The translations under genes and the position numbers were made by a program. Below are positions 1-6,510 of a stretch of DNA of 21,127 bases, in pieces. How positions within the stretch are numbered: position 1 is the first letter of the stretch; the number at the start of each line of letters is the position of its first letter. The notes below the pieces were generated by a model. The model made no database searches, was not told the origin of the DNA, and saw only the letters and a list, made by a program, of their open reading frames with translations. Origin of the DNA: an uncultured Coriobacteriaceae bacterium (GTDB taxonomy: Bacteria > Actinomycetota > Coriobacteriia > Coriobacteriales > Eggerthellaceae). The stretch lies in NCBI GenBank assembly GCA_900550385.1, contig URRZ01000029.1:1-21127 (forward strand), written 5' to 3'.

Positions 1-76
1 TGGTGGACCGTCGGGGACTCGAACCCCGGACCTTGGGATTAAGAGTCCCCTGCTCTACCAACTAAGCTAACGGTCC
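1..76 (-). tRNA. tRNA-Lys (anticodon CTT)
   Basis: Read on the minus strand this folds as a complete 76-nt tRNA. The acceptor stem is GGACCGT/ACGGTCC, the D-arm contains AGTTGGTAGA, the anticodon stem is GGGGA/TCCCA with loop CTCTTAA, and the T-arm is CGGGG-TTCGAGT-CCCCG. The anticodon CTT reads AAG (Lys). The 3' CCA is encoded and its last base is base 1 of the window. It is probably transcribed from the promoter at 113-141. Confidence 0.96.
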
Positions 77-112
77 AAGTGAACGTATGTCAATCTGCGA
101 AAGCGCTGACCT

Positions 113-141
113 ATTCTAGGCGAAGCATCAGAGCTTTGCAA
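113..141 (-). promoter_or_regulatory. Sigma-70-type promoter for tRNA-Lys
   Basis: On the minus strand TTGCAA (136-141) is followed by exactly 17 nt and then TAGAAT (113-118). The predicted start is about 30 nt before the tRNA-Lys 5' end. The elements and spacing fit a housekeeping promoter, so tRNA-Lys appears to be transcribed independently of tRNA-His. Confidence 0.65.
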
Positions 142-162
142 GATAAATTTTCAAAAGCGCGC

Positions 163-240
163 TGGGGTGGCTAATCGGACTCGAACCGACGACCTCCAGA
201 GCCACAATCTGGCGTTCTAGCCAACTGAACTACAGCCACC
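163..240 (-). tRNA. tRNA-His (anticodon GTG)
   Basis: On the minus strand this is a full tRNA with the extra 5' G (G-1) typical of tRNA-His, facing discriminator C73. The acceptor is GTGGCTG/TAGCCAC, which includes one G-T pair. The anticodon stem is CCAGA/TCTGG with loop TTGTGGC, giving anticodon GTG. The T-arm is GTCGG-TTCGAGT-CCGAT. CCA is encoded at 163-165. It lies 86 nt upstream of tRNA-Lys on the same strand. Confidence 0.96.
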
Positions 241-255
241 ATGGCGCGAAGAAGC

Positions 256-284
256 ATTGTAGGGCAATCGCCGAGGAGGCGCAA
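256..284 (-). promoter_or_regulatory. Sigma-70-type promoter for tRNA-His
   Basis: On the minus strand TTGCGC (279-284), a 17-nt spacer and TACAAT (256-261) lie just upstream of tRNA-His. The start would fall about 9 nt before the mature 5' end. The -10 is near consensus and the -35 is partial. Confidence 0.6.
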
Positions 285-431
285 GGGGTAAATCTGTGCT
301 ATTTTTATCCGCTGCCGGACAGGGGGAATCGCCCCCGCCCGCCTCGACTACAATGGATGAAAAGGCAGGTCGCGTCGATGCGGCGGGAACGCCCGTCACG
401 CGGACGGCAGAGAGCCTAAGGAGATCCTTCC

Positions 432-1919
432 ATGGACAAGCAACCATCCGAGAAGCGCTTCGCGCTGCTCATCGACGCCGACAACGTCTCGGCGAAATAC
501 ATCAAGCCCATCACCGACGAGCTTTCGAACTACGGCACCGTCACCATCAAGCGCATCTACGGCGACTGGACGCTCAGCCTCCACGCCAAATGGAAAGACG
601 CCCTGCTGGAGAACTCGCTCACGCCCATCCAGCAGTTCGGCTACACCCAGGGCAAGAACGCCACCGACTCCGCGATGATCATCGACGCGATGGACATCCT
701 CTACGCCAACTCGGTGGAGGGCTTCTGCATCGTCTCGAGCGACAGCGACTTCACGCGCCTCGCCAGCCGCCTGCGCGAAAGCGGCCGTATGGTCATCGGC
801 ATGGGCGAGAAGAAGACGCCCGTCCCCTTCCGCCGCGCCTGCGACGTGTTCACGACGCTCGAGCTCCTGCTGGACGACGCGAACGGCAAGCGCAAGGGCA
901 AGGACGCCCCCGGCAGCGGCCCCACCATCGAGGAGGTGGAGCAGGCCGTGGTGCGCATCATCACCGACAACCAGAACAACGGGAAGGCCACCGGCCTGGG
1001 CGAGGTGGGCAGCCGCCTGCTGAAGCGCTTCCCCGACTTCGACGTGCGCAGCTACGGGACCAACCTGCTGTCCAAACTGCTGGGCAAGTTCGCCAGCGTG
1101 GAGATCAAGAAGAACGGAAGCGATGTCGCGGTGGAGCTTGCTGACGACAAGGAATCCAAGCCGAAGGCCCCCGAGGGCGCGGCGGAGCCGGAGCCCGCAG
1201 ACGAAGCCGTGCAGGACGCCCCGGAGGACGAAGGCAGAGGCGACGGGGAACAGCCGGGCGGCGCCCAGAAGGCGGAGGACGCCGCGCCCTCGTCTTCGCG
1301 TCGGCGCAAGCGCCGCGGGGGGTCGCGCCGGAAAGCGCGCGCGGCGGCCGACGAGGAAGCCGCGGCACCCGTTGCGGGCGGGGACGCCGAGGCGGCATCC
1401 GGCGAAGGGGAACCGCCCTCCGATGCGATCGCCCGCGAGGAAAGCCCCGAGGCGGGGAAAGAGGCCGCGCCGGCGCCCAAGGCGTCCAAGCGCCGTTCGC
1501 GCCGAGGGACGCGGTCGGCAGGCGCCGCCGAGCCGGCGAAGGCCGAAGCCGAAGATGGGGCGAAAGCCAAGCCGGAACCCGAGGCCAAGTCCGAGGTCGA
1601 GGTCGAACCCGAAGCCGCGGCCGCAGCCGAAACCGGCGCCGAACCCGATGCCAAGGGCGCGCCCGGCCGGGGGAAGCGGACGGACCGCCCCGCCACCGTC
1701 CAGCGCCGCGAGGCGGATGCGACCACGCGCCAGCTGGTCGCCGAAGCGGGCCCGGACGGCATCGCCGTCTCGCAGCTGGCGAGCCTCGTGCGCTCGAAGC
1801 ATCGCGGCTTCAAGGTGCGCGACCTCGGCTATGCCCAATTCAAGGCCTACGTCGCGGATCTGGACGATATCGAGGTCTCGCGCATAGGGAAAGAGTGGTT
1901 CGCCCGCATGGCCGACTAG
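432..1919 (+). CDS. NYN-domain (PIN-like) protein with two LOTUS/OST-HTH-like domains
   Basis: A 495-aa protein, probably a cytoplasmic nuclease-like or RNA-binding factor. Residues 8-150 are an NYN domain of the PIN-like nuclease superfamily. It keeps the acidic residues D15 and D17 with N18 (IDADN), D79 (ATDSAM) and D104/D106 (SSDSDF), which in the family bind metal. Residues about 163-237 look like a LOTUS/OST-HTH domain, and about 425-495 look like a second, more divergent one. They are joined by a roughly 180-residue low-complexity linker rich in Ala, Glu, Lys and Pro with basic KRRSRR-like patches. The ATG at 432 is preceded by AAGGAG with good spacing, and a -10-like TACAAT lies at 349-354. 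Family knowledge suggests RNA binding or cleavage; the target is unknown. Confidence 0.85.
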   Translation: MDKQPSEKRFALLIDADNVSAKYIKPITDELSNYGTVTIKRIYGDWTLSLHAKWKDALLENSLTPIQQFGYTQGKNATDSAMIIDAMDILYANSVEGFCIVSSDSDFTRLASRLRESGRMVIGMGEKKTPVPFRRACDVFTTLELLLDDANGKRKGKDAPGSGPTIEEVEQAVVRIITDNQNNGKATGLGEVGSRLLKRFPDFDVRSYGTNLLSKLLGKFASVEIKKNGSDVAVELADDKESKPKAPEGAAEPEPADEAVQDAPEDEGRGDGEQPGGAQKAEDAAPSSSRRRKRRGGSRRKARAAADEEAAAPVAGGDAEAASGEGEPPSDAIAREESPEAGKEAAPAPKASKRRSRRGTRSAGAAEPAKAEAEDGAKAKPEPEAKSEVEVEPEAAAAAETGAEPDAKGAPGRGKRTDRPATVQRREADATTRQLVAEAGPDGIAVSQLASLVRSKHRGFKVRDLGYAQFKAYVADLDDIEVSRIGKEWFARMAD

Positions 1920-1923
1920 TTTC

Positions 1924-1932
1924 TGCTATGAT
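1924..1932 (+). promoter_or_regulatory. Possible extended -10 promoter for tRNA-Leu
   Basis: TGCTATGAT is an extended -10 pattern (TGnTATGAT). No good -35 lies 16-18 nt upstream. Initiation would fall near 1939, inside the 5' arm of the following hairpin, so RNA started here could not form the whole stem and could read into tRNA-Leu. Confidence 0.35.
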
Positions 1933-1935
1933 TTG

Positions 1936-1971
1936 CCTCGCCGCATCCCACGGGAACGCGGCGAGGTCTTT
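1936..1971 (+). terminator. Rho-independent terminator after the NYN gene
   Basis: CCTCGCCGC (1936-1944) pairs perfectly with GCGGCGAGG (1958-1966) across a 13-nt loop and is followed by TCTTT. It begins 17 nt after the stop codon and just before tRNA-Leu. The T-tract is short, so some read-through into the tRNA is possible. Confidence 0.6.
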
Positions 1972-1974
1972 CGT

Positions 1975-2059
1975 GCGGGCGTGGCGGAATAGGCAGACGC
2001 GCCAGATTTAGGTTCTGGTACCGCAAGGTGTGAAGGTTCAAGTCCTTTCGCCCGCACCA
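1975..2059 (+). tRNA. tRNA-Leu (anticodon TAG)
   Basis: An 85-nt class II tRNA with a long variable arm. The acceptor is GCGGGCG/CGCCCGC, the anticodon stem is CCAGA/TCTGG with loop TTTAGGT giving TAG, the variable arm is TACCGCAAGGTGT, and the T-loop is TTCAAGT. CCA is encoded at 2057-2059. Confidence 0.95.
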
Positions 2060-2064
2060 TCTTC

Positions 2065-2096
2065 AGCGCGCGTTCGCGCTTCCGTCAACCTTTTTC
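2065..2096 (+). terminator. Weak terminator-like hairpin after tRNA-Leu
   Basis: AGCGCG-CGTT-CGCGCT (2065-2080) makes a 6-bp stem, and a T-rich run, TTTTTC, follows at 2091-2096. The 10-nt gap between stem and T-run is unusual, so termination here is only possible. Confidence 0.3.
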
Positions 2097-2126
2097 TTAA
2101 GCCGGTCGATCAGCGCGGCCCGATCC

Positions 2127-2489
2127 CTACAGGAAATGCCCGAAGAGGAACCCCACGACGACGCAGACCGCGCCGCCGACGATGCCGGTCGCCAACAGGC
2201 GCACCTCACGGCGGCGGGCACGCTGGGCATCGTGCTCGGCGCGGGCCTTCTCCATGAAGTAGGAGTAGCCGTCGGTGGTGATGACGACGATGGTGCCGCG
2301 CCGGGGATCGGACTTCGTGGCGAGCATGCCCGAATCGATGAGCTCGACTTGCAGCTCGTCTTCGGGGCGGAACGGCAGCGCGCACCGGTAGACGAGCTCC
2401 CCGTCCACGCTGCAAGTCCTGCGCTCGAAGTCGATGAGCCGCTTGAGCTCGCGTTCTTGGGGTATGTTCAAAGCCGTGGACACGCTCAT
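2127..2489 (-). CDS. Small protein with a C-terminal membrane anchor, unknown function
   Basis: I do not recognise this gene. From the ATG at 2489 it encodes 120 aa. The first ~95 residues are charged and soluble and include CSVDGELVYRC and GTIVVITTDGYSYF. A basic RARRREVR stretch and one hydrophobic segment (about 98-118) follow, then a short end, GHFL. The pattern suggests a single-pass protein with a cytoplasmic N-terminal domain (positive-inside rule). The frame stays open upstream to 2567; I prefer 2489 because GAGG lies just before it, although close, and the extra N-terminus is low-complexity. It follows the permease gene on the same strand after a gap of about 126 nt. Confidence 0.6.
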   Translation of the reverse strand: MSVSTALNIPQERELKRLIDFERRTCSVDGELVYRCALPFRPEDELQVELIDSGMLATKSDPRRGTIVVITTDGYSYFMEKARAEHDAQRARRREVRLLATGIVGGAVCVVVGFLFGHFL

Positions 2490-2615
2490 CCCTCGTTTTC
2501 GATCCGACGATTGGGCACTGGATCCATCATAGCCGTTCATCGGGCGAAATCGGGGCACAGCGCGCATCTTCGGGTCAAATTGGCGCCGTAACGTGAAGTT
2601 CCCGCCGCCGCGCGC

Positions 2616-4736
2616 TCATTCCCTGGTCAGCCTCCGCGCCGCGAGGAACGTCACCAGGAAGTACAGGCCGTACACCGCGACGAACGCCCCGGCGCACATG
2701 GCCACCATCAGCCCGATGTCGAGCGCGCCGAACACCGCCACCACGTCGGTCACCACCTGCATCGCGCAGGCCGAATGGGCTATCGCCAGAAGCAGCGGGA
2801 ACACGAAGTACACCGCCACCTGCGCCAGCAGCGCGCGGTCGATCATCCCGTCCGGCGCACCCAGCTTGCGAAGCATCCCGTAGCGGCGCGCGTTGTCGGA
2901 CGCCTCGGACAGCTGCTGGATGGCCAGGATCGCCGCGCACGCCACCGTCAGCACGAAACCCAGGTAGATGGCCAGGTACGCCACGATGGTCGACAGGCTG
3001 GAGGACTGCTCGACCACGTCCTGGCGCCCCTGCGTCATCGCGATGGGCCAGGTCTGCGGATCGCTGGAATCGGCGACGGCATCGCACGCATCGACGAACG
3101 CCGCCTCCGCATCGCCGTCGGCGCACTGCACGTCCAAGATCTGCCACGCCAACGTCGCGTCGGCGGGCACGGCATCGTCGGGCACGACCAAGCAGCCCGT
3201 GTTGGTGGGAAACGACGTGGTCTCGATGCACCGGTCGATGCACCGGGAAAGCGCGAGCTCCTCCCCGCTCACCTGCAGGACGGGCGCGCGATCCGCCGCC
3301 TGCTGGAGGAACCCCAGGGTGATGTCCGAATCGGCGACGACGGCGCACTGCCCCGCCTCCAGCTCGACGGGCTCCCGCTCCGCCAGCTCCAGCGCGGCGT
3401 TCAGCTGCGAGAGCTTCACCAACGGGATCGGCATGGAGGCGTAGGCCGGGTTGAGCGCGCCGTTGCCCGAGACCTCGGACAAGGACAAGCCCGACGCCCG
3501 CTCGATGTCCCCGATGGTCGCAGGGTCCGCCCCGTCCACCCAGAAGTCCACCCGCGCCGCCCCATCGACGAGGTCGTCGAAGGAGCCCGCGCCCACCGCT
3601 TGGAAGCTCGCGCGCAAGCCGGCCTCCATGTCGTTGCCGAGGCGTTCCGCGTACTGCCCGAACGGACCCAGCTCCACCGGCTCGATCGAGCCCATTTCGC
3701 CCGCGCCGCCGGCGGTGGCCATATAGTAGGTGGTGCGCACGGTCGCCGAGTACGACGTGCTCTGGGCGAGGTTGCCCTCCACCGCGTTGCGGATGCCGAT
3801 GCCGCCGCACACGCTGGTGAGCGCGAGGAACAGCGTCAGGCACACCACCGACAGCGTGGCGAAGGTGGTGTTCACCTTGGCGTTGAGCTGCCGCAGCGAG
3901 AACATGTTCAGCCCCCGGTAGTACAGCGGCTTCGCCATCTGGAACACGCGCAGCAAGAACCCCGACAGCGACCAGAAGAACAGCACGGTGCCGGCGCACA
4001 CCAGGGCGGTGGCTGCGCCGAACTGCGGGGACAGCTCCACAAGCCCGTTGTCCAGCAGCAGCTTGTAGGACGCCCCGATCATCGCGACCGACGCGAGGAA
4101 GGCGGCGATCGACAGCGGCAGGCTCCTCAGCAGCATCTCCTGGTTGCGGCTCTCCGCGGTCATCAGGTCCACCAGACGGGATTTCGACACCTCGCGGGCG
4201 TTCACGACGGCGGCCAGCAGGAAGATGGCGGCGAACACCGCCAGCGTGAAAGCCAGCGCCTCCGCCGAGAACACGAAGGCGAACCCGCCCGATGTGGCGA
4301 TATCGGCCGAGAACAGCGCCGAGGTGAGGTGCAGCAGCCCCTGCGACAGGGCGATGCCGAGCGCCAGGCCCACCGCAAGCGACGCCGCGCCGACGATGAG
4401 CGATTCCGCCGCGACGATCCCCACCACGTCGGCGGTGGACATGCCCAGCATCAGGTAGATGGCGAACTCGCGCTTGCGCCGCCTGACCAGGAAGCGGTTG
4501 GCGTACACCACCAGAAACACCAGCACCGCGGCGATGAACAGCGACACCCCGCCGATGACCATGCCCAGGAGCTCGAAGATGCCGTCTTGGACCTCGCTCA
4601 TCGCCAGCACGCTGCGCTGCTGGGACATCGAGTTGAACGCGTAGAACACCGCCACGCCCAGAACGACGGTGAGGAAGTAGATCCCGAAGTCGCCGATGGA
4701 CTTGCGGATGTTGCCGATCGCCAGCCTAGCAAGCAT
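2616..4736 (-). CDS. BceB-like ABC transporter permease (FtsX family)
   Basis: A 706-aa membrane protein with the layout of BceB/VraG permeases. There is one N-terminal helix (about 17-37), further helices in the first ~330 residues, a large extracytoplasmic domain (about 330-565) between helices 7 and 8, and a final group of three helices. FtsX-type repeats surround RRRKREFAIYLMLG (about 86-99) and the matching ARRYGMLRKLGAPDGMID near residue 620. In the family these permeases detoxify peptide antibiotics that act on lipid II-cycle intermediates and pass a signal to a dedicated histidine kinase. The start overlaps the ATPase gene by 11 nt and has a GGGAGGGG ribosome site, so the two are translationally coupled. 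The substrate is unknown. Confidence 0.88.
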   Translation of the reverse strand: MLARLAIGNIRKSIGDFGIYFLTVVLGVAVFYAFNSMSQQRSVLAMSEVQDGIFELLGMVIGGVSLFIAAVLVFLVVYANRFLVRRRKREFAIYLMLGMSTADVVGIVAAESLIVGAASLAVGLALGIALSQGLLHLTSALFSADIATSGGFAFVFSAEALAFTLAVFAAIFLLAAVVNAREVSKSRLVDLMTAESRNQEMLLRSLPLSIAAFLASVAMIGASYKLLLDNGLVELSPQFGAATALVCAGTVLFFWSLSGFLLRVFQMAKPLYYRGLNMFSLRQLNAKVNTTFATLSVVCLTLFLALTSVCGGIGIRNAVEGNLAQSTSYSATVRTTYYMATAGGAGEMGSIEPVELGPFGQYAERLGNDMEAGLRASFQAVGAGSFDDLVDGAARVDFWVDGADPATIGDIERASGLSLSEVSGNGALNPAYASMPIPLVKLSQLNAALELAEREPVELEAGQCAVVADSDITLGFLQQAADRAPVLQVSGEELALSRCIDRCIETTSFPTNTGCLVVPDDAVPADATLAWQILDVQCADGDAEAAFVDACDAVADSSDPQTWPIAMTQGRQDVVEQSSSLSTIVAYLAIYLGFVLTVACAAILAIQQLSEASDNARRYGMLRKLGAPDGMIDRALLAQVAVYFVFPLLLAIAHSACAMQVVTDVVAVFGALDIGLMVAMCAGAFVAVYGLYFLVTFLAARRLTRE

Positions 4737-5520
4737 CGGCCATCCCCTCCCCCATCTGCGAGACCGCCTCCACTATGCGGCGGTAGAACGACCCGCGGTC
4801 GGATCTCCCGCGCTCCAGCTCGCCTGCGATCCGCCCGTCCTTGATGAACATGATGCGCTCGCAGTAGCTCGCCGACACGGAGTCGTGCGTCACCATGAAG
4901 ATGGTCGCCCCGGCATCGTTGAGGTCGGAAAGCGACTCGAGGAGCTGGCGCGCGGACTTCGAGTCCAGCGCGCCGGTGGGCTCGTCGGCCAGCACCAGCT
5001 TGGGATGCGTCACCGTCGCGCGGGCCGCGGCCACGCGCTGCCGCTGGCCGCCGGAGAGCTGGTAGGGGTATTTCCCCAGCACGTCCTGGATGCCCAACCG
5101 GCACGCCATCGCCACCACGCGCGCCTCGATCTCGCGCGCGGGCGCCTTCTGGATGGTGAGTGCCAGCGCGATGTTCTCGAAGGCCGTGAGGGTGTCCAGG
5201 AGGTTCGAATCCTGGAATATGAAGCCCAGGTCGTCCCGCCTGAAGCGCGAGAGCTCCTTGCCCGCGAGCTGGGTGACCTCCACCCCGCCGATGCGGATGC
5301 TGCCGCTGGTGGGGGCGTCGATGGTGGCGAGGCAGTTCAGCAGAGTCGACTTGCCCGAGCCCGACGGCCCCATGATGCCGACGAACTCGCCTTCCGCCAC
5401 CGTGAAGCCGACCCCGGCGAGCGCCTGGGTGACGCTTCCCTCCCCTCTCCTGCCGCCGCCGTAGCGCTTGACCACCTGCCGCGCCTCGACCATCGCCTTC
5501 CGCTCGTATGCGCCTGCCAT
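4726..5520 (-). CDS. BceA-like ABC transporter ATP-binding protein
   Basis: A 264-aa ATPase of the MacB/LolD/BceA group and the cytoplasmic motor for the adjacent permease. Visible motifs are Walker A GPSGSGKST (51-59), Q-loop Q103 in IFQDSN, signature LSGGQ (155-159), Walker B LVLADEP (175-181), the D-loop in GALDSKS, and H-loop H212. All catalytic residues are present. The ATG at 5520 is preceded by GGAAGGA with normal spacing, which favours it over the internal ATG at residue 10. It is the first gene of a two-gene unit with the permease and diverges from the response regulator across a 240-bp spacer. Confidence 0.92.
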   Translation of the reverse strand: MAGAYERKAMVEARQVVKRYGGGRRGEGSVTQALAGVGFTVAEGEFVGIMGPSGSGKSTLLNCLATIDAPTSGSIRIGGVEVTQLAGKELSRFRRDDLGFIFQDSNLLDTLTAFENIALALTIQKAPAREIEARVVAMACRLGIQDVLGKYPYQLSGGQRQRVAAARATVTHPKLVLADEPTGALDSKSARQLLESLSDLNDAGATIFMVTHDSVSASYCERIMFIKDGRIAGELERGRSDRGSFYRRIVEAVSQMGEGMADAC

Positions 5521-5580
5521 GGGGTTCCTTCCTCTCCGCGCCGCACGGGTCCCCGCCGGCGCCTCCTTGCCTTCGCATCG

Positions 5581-5586
5581 AGTGTA
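5581..5586 (-). promoter_or_regulatory. Candidate -10 of the ABC transporter promoter
   Basis: TACACT on the minus strand lies about 60 nt upstream of the ATPase start. No recognisable -35 sits 16-18 nt upstream, as expected for an activator-dependent promoter. The phased CTTAC sites cover the region just upstream. Confidence 0.4.
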
Positions 5587-5595
5587 GGCCGGAGC

Positions 5596-5655
5596 GCTTA
5601 CGCGACGTTTCAGGGCTCCTTACATCTGCCTTACCGCCGCTTGCGGCAACTTTAC
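5596..5655. promoter_or_regulatory. Phased CTTAC half-sites: candidate response-regulator operator
   Basis: Four related hexamers lie on the plus strand: GCTTAC at 5596, CCTTAC at 5618, CCTTAC at 5629 and CTTTAC at 5650. Starts are separated by 22, 11 and 21 bp, so all lie on about the same face of the helix. OmpR-family regulators typically bind direct repeats of about 10-11 bp, and an OmpR-family gene starts at 5761. I infer that this regulator binds here to control the divergent transporter operon and perhaps itself. Confidence 0.5.
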
Positions 5656-5760
5656 AAACGCCGTTTCCCCATGCCGGGAACGCCGCCGTGCGCTACCATG
5701 GGCACGGAGCAAGCCGCGGGTGCGAAACCCCGCCCCGCGCCCGACCGGGAGGAGAACGCC

Positions 5761-6510
5761 ATGCCCATCGCCCGAACGCTGTCGCCGCTCGAGCCCCATT
5801 TGCGCGACAAGCGCATCCTCATCGTCGATGACGAGGCGGAGCTCGCCGACATGGTGCGCGGCATCCTGCACGCCGCTGGCTTCTCGCACGTGCAGGCGCT
5901 GAACAGCGGCGAGGAGGCGCTGGCGCTCGCCCAGGGCGCGCCCGCGTCCAAGCCGCCGTGCGATCTGCTGGTGCTCGACGTGATGATGCCCAGCATCGAC
6001 GGGTTCCAGCTGCTCGCGCGCCTGCGCGACCTGCCCGCCACCGCCCAGGTCCCCGCGCTGTTCCTCACCGCGAAGGACGAGCCCTTCGACCGCGTGAACG
6101 GACTCTCGCTGGGCGCCGACGACTACCTGGTGAAGCCGTTTCTGCCCCAAGAGCTGATCCTGCGCATCGCCGCGATCCTGCGCCGCTGCTACGCCAATGA
6201 GAGCCCTCGCCTGGAGCTTGCGTTCTGCACCGTGGACTTCGACACGGCGGAGGTCGCCCGCCACGACGGCACCGTCGCCGAGCTCACCGCGAAGGAGCAC
6301 GAGATCCTCAGCGTGCTGGCGCGCAACATCGGGCGCATCGTGACGATCGACGCGCTGTGCGAGGCGTGCTGGGGCACCTCCTTCGGCTACGAGAACTCGC
6401 TGATGGCGCATATTCGCCGCCTGCGCGAGAAGATCGAGGAGAACCCTTCCAAGCCCCGATCGCTCACCACCGTGAAGGGGCTGGGATACAAACTGGCGGG
6501 CCGCTCATGA
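5761..6510 (+). CDS. OmpR/PhoB-family response regulator (BceR-like by context)
   Basis: A 249-aa two-component regulator. The receiver domain (about 17-135) has the acidic pair D23/D24 (VDDE), phospho-acceptor D73 in LVLDVMMP, T103 and K125 (VKPF). The C-terminal winged helix (about 150-249) contains LTAKEHEILSVLARN and ends with TTVKGLGYKL, which is typical of OmpR/PhoB proteins. The ATG at 5761 follows GGAGGAGAACGCC. Its stop overlaps the kinase start (ATGA), so the two are coupled. Divergent placement beside the BceAB-like genes suggests it activates that transporter in response to a cell-envelope antibiotic, which is inferred from context. Confidence 0.93.
   Translation: MPIARTLSPLEPHLRDKRILIVDDEAELADMVRGILHAAGFSHVQALNSGEEALALAQGAPASKPPCDLLVLDVMMPSIDGFQLLARLRDLPATAQVPALFLTAKDEPFDRVNGLSLGADDYLVKPFLPQELILRIAAILRRCYANESPRLELAFCTVDFDTAEVARHDGTVAELTAKEHEILSVLARNIGRIVTIDALCEACWGTSFGYENSLMAHIRRLREKIEENPSKPRSLTTVKGLGYKLAGRS

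Noticed and set aside
396..1838. Long open frame antisense to the NYN gene
   Set aside because: It is a by-product of G/C-ending codons in the real gene: composition is Arg/Gly/Leu-rich, there is no recognisable domain, and it lies wholly within a gene with a clear ribosome site and conserved domain.
2775..4844. Plus-strand 689-codon frame opposite the permease gene
   Set aside because: His/Arg/Gln-rich composition typical of antisense shadows in high-GC DNA; the minus strand encodes a convincing BceB-like permease.
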